Source: Mucilaginibacter sp.
GTDB taxonomy: Bacteria > Bacteroidota > Bacteroidia > Sphingobacteriales > Sphingobacteriaceae
Direction: 5' to 3'
Assembly (NCBI RefSeq): GCF_028288185.1
Contig: NZ_JAQBOF010000040.1
Coordinates: 234,800 to 298,799 of the forward strand
DNA length: 64,000 nucleotides
Shown piece by piece: positions 34,644 to 42,521 of this stretch (positions are counted from its first letter, which is position 1; every line of letters starts with the position of its first letter). The notes under the pieces are model-generated. The model saw only the letters and a list, made by a program, of their open reading frames with translations, was not told the DNA's origin and ran no database searches. A program made the position numbers and the translations under genes.

Positions 34644-34814
34644 TATCATTGCCACCATTAATCCGCCGAATTTTTCTTATATTGTTATGATCCGCCCCAG
34701 AGCCATCCGCACCACTTACTTATTGCTTCACCAAATTTAGGTTTTATAAAAAAGCAACCTCTTGTTCTTTGAATTTATATTAATATGTTTATTTTCAATA
34801 TCTTAAATCAAAAA

Positions 34815-34952
34815 ATTACTATCGGCATTAGTACTTATACCCGATAAATGCCCAAAATTACTACCGGCATTAATGCTAATGCCCGAAAAACAGGTAAAAT
34901 TACTACCGGCATTATACCCTATACCTGATAAACGCCCCAAATTACTACCTGC
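34815..34952. repeat. 42-bp imperfect tandem repeat, about 3.3 units
   Basis: Units start at 34815, 34857, 34899 and 34941 (partial), each beginning ATTACTAYCGGCATTA-like and containing a CCCGATAAA-like core. Since 42 is a multiple of three, the minus strand stays open and would encode repeats of the type AGSNFGHLSGISTN, but no gene start or homology supports translation. Confidence 0.75.
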
Positions 34953-35035
34953 AAAAAAGATAATACCGGTGTGATTGTTTGCTGTGCTAAGAATAATCAC
35001 GATCAGGCAATAATCGCCAAACTAATAACTTAGCA

Positions 35036-35067
35036 TTTCACTTTCACAACAGAATGTGTTATTTTTG
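35036..35067 (+). promoter_or_regulatory. candidate promoter of ahcY
   Basis: TATTTTTG at 35060-35067 is an exact TAnnTTTG -7 element, with TTTC at 35036-35039 in the -33 position (20-bp spacing) and the ATG 27 bases downstream. It fits the Bacteroidota primary-sigma consensus. Confidence 0.5.
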
Positions 35068-35093
35068 CATTTCAAAAAAAAAAACTTAACGCT

Positions 35094-36410
35094 ATGTCAT
35101 CAGTAGAGACCGCTTACACCAAGTACAAAGTAAAAGACTTTTCGTTAGCCGAATGGGGCAGAAAAGAGATCGGATTAGCCGAAGCAGAAATGCCGGGCTT
35201 AATGGCGCTTCGCCAGGAGTTTGGCGCTGCACAACCATTAAAAGGTGCGCGCATTGCAGGCTGCCTGCACATGACCATCCAAACAGCTGTGTTAATTGAA
35301 ACACTGGTTGCATTGGGTGCCGAAGTTACCTGGTCATCATGTAACATTTTTTCAACCCAGGATCATGCCGCTGCCGCTGTTGCTGCTGCCGGTATCTCTG
35401 TTTATGCCTGGAAAGGTTTAAACGAAGTTGATTTTGATTGGTGCATTGAACAAACATTGTTCTTTGGCGAGGACCGCAAACCATTAAACATGTTCTTAGA
35501 TGATGGCGGCGATTTAACCAATATGGTATTTGACCGTTACCCTGAGTTAGTATCAGGCATTAAAGGATTATCAGAAGAAACTACCACAGGTGTACACCGT
35601 TTATATGAGCGTGTAAAAGCCGGTACTTTACCCATCCCTGCTATCAACATTAACGACTCTGTAACCAAATCAAAATTTGATAACAAATACGGTTGCCGCG
35701 AATCATTAGTTGACGCGATCCGTCGTGCTACAGACGTAATGATGGCCGGTAAAGTAGGCGTTGTTTGTGGTTATGGCGACGTAGGTAAAGGATCTGCAGA
35801 TTCATTACGTAACGCAGGTGTACGTGTTATTGTTACCGAAATTGATCCTATCTGCGCTTTACAGGCAGCTATGGAAGGTTTCGAGGTTAAAAAATTAAGC
35901 ACCGCTATTGCCGAGGCTGATATTGTTGTAACCGCTACCGGTAACATGAATATTGTTCGCGAAGAACATTTCCGCGCGTTGAAAGACAAAGCTATTGTTT
36001 GTAACATTGGCCACTTTGATAATGAGATTGACATGGCCTGGTTAAACGGCGCGTATGGCAAAACTAAAATTGAAATTAAACCACAGGTTGATAAATATAC
36101 TATCGATGGCAGTGACGTTATTGTTTTAGCTGAAGGCCGTTTGGTAAATCTAGGTTGCGCTACAGGCCACCCAAGCTTTGTAATGAGTAACAGCTTCACC
36201 AACCAAACTTTGGCCCAGTTAGAGCTTTGGACAAACGCCGGTGCCTACGAAAACCTGGTTTATACTTTACCAAAACACTTAGACGAAAAAGTTGCCCGCT
36301 TACACCTTGCTAAAATTGGTGTTGAGCTGGAAGTACTTGACCAAAACCAAGCTGATTACATCGGCGTACCGGTTGCTGGTCCGTTTAAACCGGAGTATTA
36401 CAGATACTAA
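35094..36410 (+). CDS. ahcY: adenosylhomocysteinase
   Basis: A 438-residue enzyme that hydrolyses S-adenosylhomocysteine to adenosine and homocysteine and so relieves methyltransferase inhibition. Conserved blocks include AGCLHMTIQTAVLIETL, the substrate-site FLDDGGDLT and EETTTGVHRLYE, NAD motif GYGDVGKGSADSLR, and the C-terminal GPFKPEYYRY (Lys/Tyr that close the active site). Complete and of normal bacterial length. Single transcript with its own promoter and terminator. Confidence 0.97.
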   Translation: MSSVETAYTKYKVKDFSLAEWGRKEIGLAEAEMPGLMALRQEFGAAQPLKGARIAGCLHMTIQTAVLIETLVALGAEVTWSSCNIFSTQDHAAAAVAAAGISVYAWKGLNEVDFDWCIEQTLFFGEDRKPLNMFLDDGGDLTNMVFDRYPELVSGIKGLSEETTTGVHRLYERVKAGTLPIPAININDSVTKSKFDNKYGCRESLVDAIRRATDVMMAGKVGVVCGYGDVGKGSADSLRNAGVRVIVTEIDPICALQAAMEGFEVKKLSTAIAEADIVVTATGNMNIVREEHFRALKDKAIVCNIGHFDNEIDMAWLNGAYGKTKIEIKPQVDKYTIDGSDVIVLAEGRLVNLGCATGHPSFVMSNSFTNQTLAQLELWTNAGAYENLVYTLPKHLDEKVARLHLAKIGVELEVLDQNQADYIGVPVAGPFKPEYYRY

Positions 36411-36413
36411 TTT

Positions 36414-36449
36414 TAAGACTCAAGAAACAAGAGTCAGGAATCAAGATAG
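36414..36449. repeat. iterated word TCAAGA after ahcY
   Basis: The words GACTCAAGAAACAAGAGTC and GGAATCAAGA make a short run of related hexamers, resembling half of an iterated-word cassette. GACTC/GAGTC could pair. Short enough to be uncertain. Confidence 0.4.
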
Positions 36450-36484
36450 AAAGGGTGTGGTTTTAGGATCATACCCTTTTTTTA
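36450..36484 (+). terminator. ahcY terminator
   Basis: AAAGGGTGTG (36450-36459) pairs with CATACCCTTT (36470-36479, one G-T pair) and is followed by a T run, 40 bases past the ahcY stop. Confidence 0.8.
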
Positions 36485-36581
36485 CGGCCGACATTTGCCG
36501 TTTGGCCGAAGAGAAACATTTTTTATTACGCATCTTTTTTTGTATTTTTGATAGGCTTATAAGCTGTTTTTAACTATAAAA

Positions 36582-36785
36582 ATGAAAACTGACCGTAAAA
36601 TTGCGATGGTAGTTAACCATGTAAAAATGGAAGATGAAGATAGGGCTGATGTTGCGTTTTGGATAAGTAGATCACCAGCTGAAAGACTTACAGAAGTTGT
36701 CCGTTTAAGACAGAATTATTTTAGTTGGGCTGACGGATCTTTTCCAAAAAAGATAGAAAAAGTTGTTCATCAGCGACACATATGA
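36582..36785 (+). CDS. small hypothetical protein paired with a nucleotidyltransferase
   Basis: A 67-residue basic, mostly helical protein (AFWISRSPAERLTEVVRLRQ, then FPKKIEKVVHQRH). Similar short proteins are found directly upstream of MNT-like nucleotidyltransferases in Bacteroidota, so the pair may be a toxin-antitoxin-like unit, but this is from memory. The stop overlaps an ATG (ATGA) at 36782, the place where the partner would normally begin. Confidence 0.7.
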   Translation: MKTDRKIAMVVNHVKMEDEDRADVAFWISRSPAERLTEVVRLRQNYFSWADGSFPKKIEKVVHQRHI

Positions 36786-36830
36786 TTTTCGAATTTTATC
36801 GCATTATTAAATCAATACCAAGTAGCATAC

Positions 36831-37217
36831 ATGGTGATTGGTGCGCATGCGTTGGCTTTTCATGGTAGACCAAGACATACCGGGGACCTGGATATCTGGA
36901 TTGAACCGAGTAAAGAAAATGCGGTTAAAATGGTAGCAGTGCTAAAAGAGTTTGGCTTTGGTTCGCTTAACTTAACCGAAGCTGATTTTTTAAAAATAAA
37001 CTACGTAACCCAATTAGGTTACCCTCCGCTACGTATAGATATTTTAAATTCAATTTCAGGGGTAGAATTTACCGAGGCATATAAAAATAAGATCGTAGGA
37101 GAGATTGACGGATTATCCATCAATTTTATTAACGTTGCTGAATTTATACAGAATAAAGAAGCCTCAGGCAGGCAAAAAGATTTAGGCGATATTGCTGCGC
37201 TGAACAAGAAAAAGTAA
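36831..37217 (+). CDS. MNT-like nucleotidyltransferase domain protein, 5' end disturbed
   Basis: A 128-residue nucleotidyltransferase with the core MVIGAHALAFHGRPRHTGDL followed by DIW (GxHA...DxD-type metal site). Members may be antitoxin-like enzymes or AbiEii relatives. The ATG at 36831 is the first possible in this frame, but family-like residues continue upstream (SNFIALLNQYQVAY) straight to the stop codon of the preceding gene. The expected start, ATG at 36782, is in another frame. A single-base deletion, or an unusual non-ATG start, would explain this. Confidence 0.75.
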   Translation: MVIGAHALAFHGRPRHTGDLDIWIEPSKENAVKMVAVLKEFGFGSLNLTEADFLKINYVTQLGYPPLRIDILNSISGVEFTEAYKNKIVGEIDGLSINFINVAEFIQNKEASGRQKDLGDIAALNKKK

Positions 37218-37335
37218 TTAAAAATTAGAATTTATGTAGAAATAATTTAATGGTGACCAATCTTTGTCAGAACGCTTTAAGTTATTTCTTAATTATTATG
37301 GTGGTCCATTATTGCTATAGCAGATTTACAAAGGC

Positions 37336-38175
37336 CTAAAAACTTCGTAAATCTTTACCAACACCTAATATTCGTCCGATCTCAGTATAAACCTCCCCCG
37401 CGGTTTTACCCTGGTCACGCAAATATTTAATGGATGTTGCCCCGGCAGATTTAGATAGTTTTTTGTCCCCGCTTTCCATTAGCAACGGGTGATGATGGAA
37501 CGTGATGTTTTTAAAAACACCGGCATCCAATACATCAGCCAAATAATGCTGCGCTATGGTTGATGGGTAAAGGTCCTCGCCGCGCACTACCAGATCGACA
37601 CCAAAATGTATATCATCTACCAAAGAAGCTAATTGGTAAGCCGGGTAATCGTCTTTCTTTTTTACGATGAAGTCTTTCATCTCATCAAACAGGTGTATTG
37701 TAATCGAACCATCATTTAGCGTTTTTATGATTAGTTCCCTTTCATCTGTATATAATCGCCAGGTAGTATCAGGTGTATCTAATGGTAGCGACAGGTTACG
37801 ACAGGTACCCGGATAAATACCACCTTGTAATTGTGATCGCGAGCATTGACAGGCAAATACATCGCGCTGGTCCGCTAATTGCTGTAGCGCGTCTTTATAC
37901 AACCCTATCCGGTGCATTTGCGACCAGGTGGATTGATACTCCTGCACATCGCGTGGGCCTTCATCCCAGGGAATATCTAAAAAATTAAGGGTATCAAAAA
38001 TGTCTTGTACGTATGATAAATTTATCCGTTGGTGATCCAAATCATCAATCCTCAACAATATTTTAGCGCCGGTTTTGCGGGCCAGTGCGGCAGTTAACGC
38101 AAATGACAATGCATTGCCCAAATGCAAATAGCCGCTTGGTGTGGGGGCTATACGGGTTTTGGTAAAATGCTGCAT
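37336..38175 (-). CDS. gluQ: glutamyl-Q tRNA(Asp) synthetase
   Basis: A 279-residue truncated glutamyl-tRNA synthetase-like enzyme that attaches glutamate to queuosine in tRNA-Asp. The class I motifs are RIAPTPSGYLHLGNA (HIGH variant) and DKKLSKSAG (KMSKS). The zinc site typical of GluQ, CQC...Y...C (CQCSR and YPGTCR), is complete. No anticodon-binding domain follows, as expected. The ATG at 38175 gives the family start; a longer frame adds 11 unrelated residues. Confidence 0.92.
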   Translation of the reverse strand: MQHFTKTRIAPTPSGYLHLGNALSFALTAALARKTGAKILLRIDDLDHQRINLSYVQDIFDTLNFLDIPWDEGPRDVQEYQSTWSQMHRIGLYKDALQQLADQRDVFACQCSRSQLQGGIYPGTCRNLSLPLDTPDTTWRLYTDERELIIKTLNDGSITIHLFDEMKDFIVKKKDDYPAYQLASLVDDIHFGVDLVVRGEDLYPSTIAQHYLADVLDAGVFKNITFHHHPLLMESGDKKLSKSAGATSIKYLRDQGKTAGEVYTEIGRILGVGKDLRSF

Positions 38176-38251
38176 TGATTGTCCATTGTTAATGCTGTAA
38201 AGTCGCAATACTTTGTGTCTCTATTGGATTAATTATATCTGTAAAAATAAA

Positions 38252-38278
38252 AAAGGGTCCCAATAATCAGGACCCTTT
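38252..38278 (-). terminator. terminator of the collagen-like lipoprotein gene
   Basis: AAAGGGTCC (38252-38260) pairs perfectly with GGACCCTTT (38270-38278) around a nine-base loop, 24 bases past the stop on the minus strand. Confidence 0.8.
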
Positions 38279-38301
38279 GCACTTATATATTATTAGGTTT
38301 C

Positions 38302-39072
38302 TTAATTAATGCCTATGGCTTTTGCTACCTGATCATAATTATTTAAATTAAGCCCAGGGTTATGTGCCATTAAGGTGGTAAGCAAGGTCCCCGGTATAAT
38401 AACAACTCTTATGTCCAGCCCTGATGATGTGAAGTTTGATTTCAGATCAATATATCCTACACCAAACGCTTGTAGATTTAACACATTGCCAGACTCACTA
38501 TAAGGCAACGGATTCCATGAGGTTGTTGCGCCCGTGTTTCTGAAATATACCAGAACCATTCCTTGGTCTACAATTATCTGGGTAATTGCAGGCACCAAAA
38601 AACGGGTGTTACCCACCAGGAAAACACTTTGATTGGTAAATATGTAGCTAGCTATATTTGTTGATGCACCTGTTGCACCTGTTGCTCCGGTAGCACCTGT
38701 TGTGCCTGTGGCTCCTGTTGCACCTGTTGCTCCCCGAGCACCTGCGGCACCGGCTGTACCTGCGGCACCCGTAGCTCCTGTCGCGCCCGTAGCTCCTACA
38801 GCACCTGCTGTTCCTGCGGCACCCGTGGCTCCTGTCGCGCCCGTAGCTCCTACAGCACCTGCTGTTCCGTTTGCACCTGTGGCACCCGTGGCTCCGGCTA
38901 CGCCTTGCGGCCCTCCTGCGCCCGCGGCTCCTGCGGCACCTGTAGCTCCGGTTGTACCTGTGGCTCCTGTAACTCCTGTTGCGCCCGTAGGCCCTGGTGT
39001 GCTGGAGCTTTTACAAGCGTTTAAGCTAATTATTACAGGTAGTAAAAAAGGTACTAAGTATTTGATTCTCAT
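38302..39072 (-). CDS. collagen-like repeat lipoprotein
   Basis: A 256-residue lipoprotein. The signal ends in LNAC (C20), then an uninterrupted run of 37 Gly-X-Y triplets (from GPT to GAS, roughly residues 28-138) dominated by GAT and GAA, and a C-terminal globular domain of about 115 residues. Two copies of an 18-residue block (GAVGATGATGATGAAGTA) show recent repeat expansion at DNA level. Triplets with few prolines suggest a Thr-rich bacterial collagen, which can be glycosylated to stabilise the triple helix. Likely cell-surface; function unknown. Confidence 0.9.
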   Translation of the reverse strand: MRIKYLVPFLLPVIISLNACKSSSTPGPTGATGVTGATGTTGATGAAGAAGAGGPQGVAGATGATGANGTAGAVGATGATGATGAAGTAGAVGATGATGATGAAGTAGAAGARGATGATGATGTTGATGATGATGASTNIASYIFTNQSVFLVGNTRFLVPAITQIIVDQGMVLVYFRNTGATTSWNPLPYSESGNVLNLQAFGVGYIDLKSNFTSSGLDIRVVIIPGTLLTTLMAHNPGLNLNNYDQVAKAIGIN

Positions 39073-39284
39073 ATAATACGAATTTATGGTATTCTAATAT
39101 TACGCTTTTACGCAAAATTATTAATTTCAGTTACAATTATTTTTGATGGGTAAAATAGTCTCTTTTAGTTATATAAAAATTAACAAATGCGATTTTGGTA
39201 TTAGTTAACAACTGTTTATAAAATAGAATGCGATAGTTAAAACTTATGCATCTCTTTTTCGTTAAATTACTAAACATTTAACCT

Positions 39285-39554
39285 ATGAATAATATACGTA
39301 GCCTGCACGCAAAAGTGCATAACTGGATAGATGCCTTTGGTTTTAGGCTAAATGCATCGCAAACCAACAAGAAAAACAAGGTGACAACTAATCATTATTT
39401 TTTTGAAACCTTTAATTTTTTTGAGAGGAACAAAGATGGGGACCTTAAAAATTCAAAATTTTTGTGTTTTGATATGTATGGCGAAAAAGTGAATGTACGG
39501 TCGCTTTTAGACTTGCAGACAGCATTTTTTGAAAATATAAGCGAGTTAAAATAA
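39285..39554 (+). CDS. hypothetical protein
   Basis: An 89-residue small protein, MNNIRSLHAKVHNWIDAFGF to ISELK, rich in Asn, Phe and Lys, without signal or membrane helix. I see no family. It has a normal ATG, runs convergent with the retropepsin-like gene five bases away, and is preceded by a long AT-rich leader. It could be a lineage-specific gene. Confidence 0.55.
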   Translation: MNNIRSLHAKVHNWIDAFGFRLNASQTNKKNKVTTNHYFFETFNFFERNKDGDLKNSKFLCFDMYGEKVNVRSLLDLQTAFFENISELK

Positions 39555-39559
39555 TCTTG

Positions 39560-40789
39560 TTACACCCTGCGTTTTAAGGTGAGGTGTATTACAACGTATT
39601 TTTTATCGCGAGCTATCAACATGAAAAAAGGGCGACCATCGCGTGATCTGAAAAGGTCATCTATTTGCTGCAATGTCATATTGGTTACGGAGTTTATATT
39701 TATCATCAATATCTCGTCGCCTTTTTGTAATCCGGCCTCTTCTCCTGCCGATCCGGGTTCAACTTTATCTATAACAATGCGCTGGTAATCATCGTGCGCG
39801 CTATAGTACATTAAACCGCTCATGTCATACTCATCCCTCTTTTTAAATTCGACACCGGGCTTTAAGTAAAGCATGTTATTGGGGTAATCAAATATTACAT
39901 CAAATTTTTTGATCAAGCCAATACCTATATTGCCATCACGTGGTGTAGTTAACTTATAATTAACACTATCAGGAAAAGCAGCTATAACATTTTTTACTTT
40001 ATATTTTCCAAGTTCAACTTGTTTTATGCGGCTAAGTGTACCATTAATAGGCCCATTTATCCCCACACCTAAGTTTGCATTGATGGCTTTTTTTTGAATG
40101 TTACTCTTATCCTGCACATTCTCCATTGATATAAAATGGCCGGCGCCCAGGTCAATAATTAATTTGCTTTGTTTTTCTAAACCGTTGGCAAATGTAACGT
40201 TGGTGGTTACGTAGGGCTTTCTATCCTCTATAGTAATTGGGATTTTGGTAGCACGACGATAATACCTCATATCATTGGGCGTTGCTACAGTTATTGTACT
40301 ATCAGAAAAATTGATCTTAACAGCAAGGCTGTTAAAAAATTCATATCCTAATAATCCATGTATGGTAACTCCAGCATAGGCCGTAAGGCCCAGGTGATCT
40401 TTTTTAAATATGGCTGCACTAACATTATGGCTAACAAGCCCCGGTATGCCAACTTTCAAAGTTTTAGTAATATAGGCCTCAAAATCGCTCCCCTCACCAA
40501 ACCCATGTATTTTAATGGTGCGTAAACCGTCAACGTTTATAGAGTCGACTAATGAGGGTTCGGTTATCAGCATAAACCCTACACCGGTATCCAAAACAAA
40601 ATTATAAGGGCCTTTATCATTGATCTTTAGTTTTATTATCATCAGGTTGCGAACCAACTCGAACGGGATGGTTTCGCTGGTAGAATTATTAAGGCTGAAA
40701 AACTGTGCGTTGACAGACAGACTACAGCATAGCAAGACAACCAGACTAATAGTAATACGAAATTTTATATGATCAAGTAGCCGCGGCAA
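39560..40789 (-). CDS. retropepsin-like aspartyl protease with PDZ domain (secreted)
   Basis: A 409-residue exported protein with a signal peptide (SLSVNAQ). Two aspartyl-protease lobes are seen: FVLDTGVGFMLI with a canonical DTG, and LIIDLGAGHFIS with DLG in place of DTG/DSG. A PDZ domain follows (VEPGSAGEEAGLQKGDEILMINI). Related Bacteroidota proteins are annotated as PDZ/aspartyl proteases. It is probably a periplasmic or surface protease; the second catalytic motif is slightly divergent. Confidence 0.85.
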   Translation of the reverse strand: MPRLLDHIKFRITISLVVLLCCSLSVNAQFFSLNNSTSETIPFELVRNLMIIKLKINDKGPYNFVLDTGVGFMLITEPSLVDSINVDGLRTIKIHGFGEGSDFEAYITKTLKVGIPGLVSHNVSAAIFKKDHLGLTAYAGVTIHGLLGYEFFNSLAVKINFSDSTITVATPNDMRYYRRATKIPITIEDRKPYVTTNVTFANGLEKQSKLIIDLGAGHFISMENVQDKSNIQKKAINANLGVGINGPINGTLSRIKQVELGKYKVKNVIAAFPDSVNYKLTTPRDGNIGIGLIKKFDVIFDYPNNMLYLKPGVEFKKRDEYDMSGLMYYSAHDDYQRIVIDKVEPGSAGEEAGLQKGDEILMININSVTNMTLQQIDDLFRSRDGRPFFMLIARDKKYVVIHLTLKRRV

Positions 40790-40856
40790 AATGTTTTATA
40801 ATTGGATACTAAAATTATGAAATTATTACAGGTAAGCGTAATAATTTATGCAGTTA

Positions 40857-41843
40857 TTATCCAGCTGGTTTTTCGGGTTGTTTCAATTCGCCTTCCAGGG
40901 CCGGATTTTGTGGCGGAAGGATTTTTACCACATGCTCAACTTCTGTCTGTACTATGTGTACAGCGTATTCGGCGGGTTCAATTTTGCAGCCAATAGCTTC
41001 GGCATATACCTCTGTAAATTCGGCGCCGATATACAGTATGGCGGCTGTATAATATATCCATAGTAATAGCAAAATTATGGAACCTGCCGCACCATAAGCC
41101 GAACTTTGTGCCGTATATTGCAAGTATAAGCCAATACCATATTGCCCCAACATAAACAACAGCGCTGTGAAAACAGCGCCTATGCGTACATCTTTCCAGC
41201 GGATCTTAACATCAGGCAATACCTTAAATATAATAGCGAATAAGGTAGATATTGCAATAAGCGTAATACCAAGGTTAACGCCTTTTATAATCAGGCTGGT
41301 TACATAAGGTAAAAAATGAACCAGTTTTTTGCTTAAAGCATCCATTAAAAAATTAATTACCAATGATACCAATAACAGGAAACCTAAACTTACAATGAGC
41401 GAGAATGATAAAAACCTGTTTTGGATCAATTTAAGCCAGCCCTTTTTGGGTTTAGCCTTAACCCTCCAAATGATATTTATGGATTCTTGTATTTCAACAA
41501 ATATGCTGCTTGCACCTATCATTAGTGTTACTACCCCAATTACAACAGCCGTTCCGGATTTGCCCGAAAATGCCAGACTTTTTAACATTTCTTGTATCTG
41601 AATAGCGGCCTGCGATCCTACATATTGCGCTATTTGTGGATAAAGCTGGTTGGTGGCTGCATCGTTACCCAGAAAAAGACCCGCTAATGATATAACCAGT
41701 ATTAAAAGCGGGGCTAACGAGAAAACAGTGTAAAATGCTAATGATGCACTTAGTTTTAAGCCGTTATCATCAATAAAGCCGTTAAAAGTAGCCACTAAAA
41801 TTTTCCAAACTTTTTTGCGGTATCCTTTCCTTAAAAATCTCAT
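40857..41843 (-). CDS. YihY/BrkB family inner-membrane protein
   Basis: A 328-residue membrane protein with six helices of the YihY/UPF0761 family: LSASLAFYTVFSLAPLLILV near the start, then FVEIQESINIIWRVKAKPKKGW and the last-helix signature AYGAAGSIILLLLWIYYTAAILYIGAEF. Once called ribonuclease BN by mistake, its function is unknown. The hydrophilic C-terminus is about 45 residues. It diverges from the phosphatase-like gene across a palindromic promoter. Confidence 0.92.
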   Translation of the reverse strand: MRFLRKGYRKKVWKILVATFNGFIDDNGLKLSASLAFYTVFSLAPLLILVISLAGLFLGNDAATNQLYPQIAQYVGSQAAIQIQEMLKSLAFSGKSGTAVVIGVVTLMIGASSIFVEIQESINIIWRVKAKPKKGWLKLIQNRFLSFSLIVSLGFLLLVSLVINFLMDALSKKLVHFLPYVTSLIIKGVNLGITLIAISTLFAIIFKVLPDVKIRWKDVRIGAVFTALLFMLGQYGIGLYLQYTAQSSAYGAAGSIILLLLWIYYTAAILYIGAEFTEVYAEAIGCKIEPAEYAVHIVQTEVEHVVKILPPQNPALEGELKQPEKPAG

Positions 41844-41850
41844 TTTAAAT

Positions 41851-41862
41851 CAAATATATTTG
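41851..41862. promoter_or_regulatory. palindromic -7 element in a divergent promoter
   Basis: CAAATATATTTG is a perfect 12-bp palindrome that contains TATATTTG (TAnnTTTG) on both strands. It could serve both divergent genes; on the minus strand it lies only seven bases before the yihY ATG, so that transcript would be nearly leaderless. Confidence 0.4.
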
Positions 41863-41895
41863 TATGTACGGTTTTAATAGCCCGTGTGTTTTGCC

Positions 41896-42507
41896 ATGAA
41901 AAAACCATCATCTTTTAGCGGCTATTTTAAAGTAATAATTTGCTGCTTGTTATTAAGCAATTTTAGTGCCTTAGCACAAAAAACTAATATCTGGATTGTT
42001 AGAGATGCCGAAAGTAGTGAATCTATTTTAGCCGCAAACAATAATACGGTAGGCTTATCAAACCAAGGGCAAGACCGGGCACAAGCCTTATTAAAGGTGC
42101 TAAAACACGAAAAAATACAAACAATTTATATACCTACAGGTAAAGTTGCCAATGAAACGGTAATGCCGCTATCTGCCAAAGCAAAAATATTAGCCAGGGT
42201 TTATACCGATAGTGTTAGTGCATTTGTAAAAAAGCTGACCAAGAATTTTCAGGGCACTAATGTATTGATAGTAGCACAGTATAAAGATATTATGCCGCTA
42301 ATGAGTGAACTGGGTGTTAGCCCGCCATTTACCGAATTGAACGAAGAGGATTATGATCTGCTATTTCAAATTACCATTGATGATAATGACAGGCGGGAGA
42401 TTTTTGTAAGTAATTATGGCAAAAAACACCACGTTACAGAAATTCCGCAGCAGTATATTATCCAGCGGTTCAATCCGTCATTTATACCGCCGGTAAATAG
42501 CCATTAA
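41896..42507 (+). CDS. degenerate histidine phosphatase-like protein (secreted)
   Basis: A 203-residue protein with a signal peptide (SALAQ) and the overall pattern of histidine phosphatases: IWIVRDAES...LSNQGQDRAQALLKVLK...LIVAQYKDI. The phospho-accepting RHG/RHA motif is RDA (R36, D37) and the second His (normally GHS-like) is Gln/Tyr in VAQYKDI, so both catalytic His residues are lost. It is probably a non-catalytic member. The ATG at 41896 gives a proper signal peptide. Confidence 0.8.
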   Translation: MKKPSSFSGYFKVIICCLLLSNFSALAQKTNIWIVRDAESSESILAANNNTVGLSNQGQDRAQALLKVLKHEKIQTIYIPTGKVANETVMPLSAKAKILARVYTDSVSAFVKKLTKNFQGTNVLIVAQYKDIMPLMSELGVSPPFTELNEEDYDLLFQITIDDNDRREIFVSNYGKKHHVTEIPQQYIIQRFNPSFIPPVNSH

Positions 42508-42521
42508 TAGAATCAAGAAAC

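Larger units (their letters stand above)
34644..35093. other. gene-free spacer upstream of ahcY
   Basis: This 450-bp gap contains the 42-bp tandem repeat at 34815-34952, the ahcY promoter near 35036-35067, and otherwise AT-rich sequence without a convincing gene. Confidence 0.6.

Noticed and set aside
34803..35000. Minus-strand frame encoding Gly/Ser/Asn repeats.
   Set aside because: It follows from a 42-bp tandem repeat; no ribosome-binding site, homology or domain supports a gene.
38702..39076. Plus-strand Pro/Ala/Val-rich open frame opposite the collagen-like gene.
   Set aside because: It is the mirror of the Gly-X-Y repeats; a repeat with this composition opens all frames.
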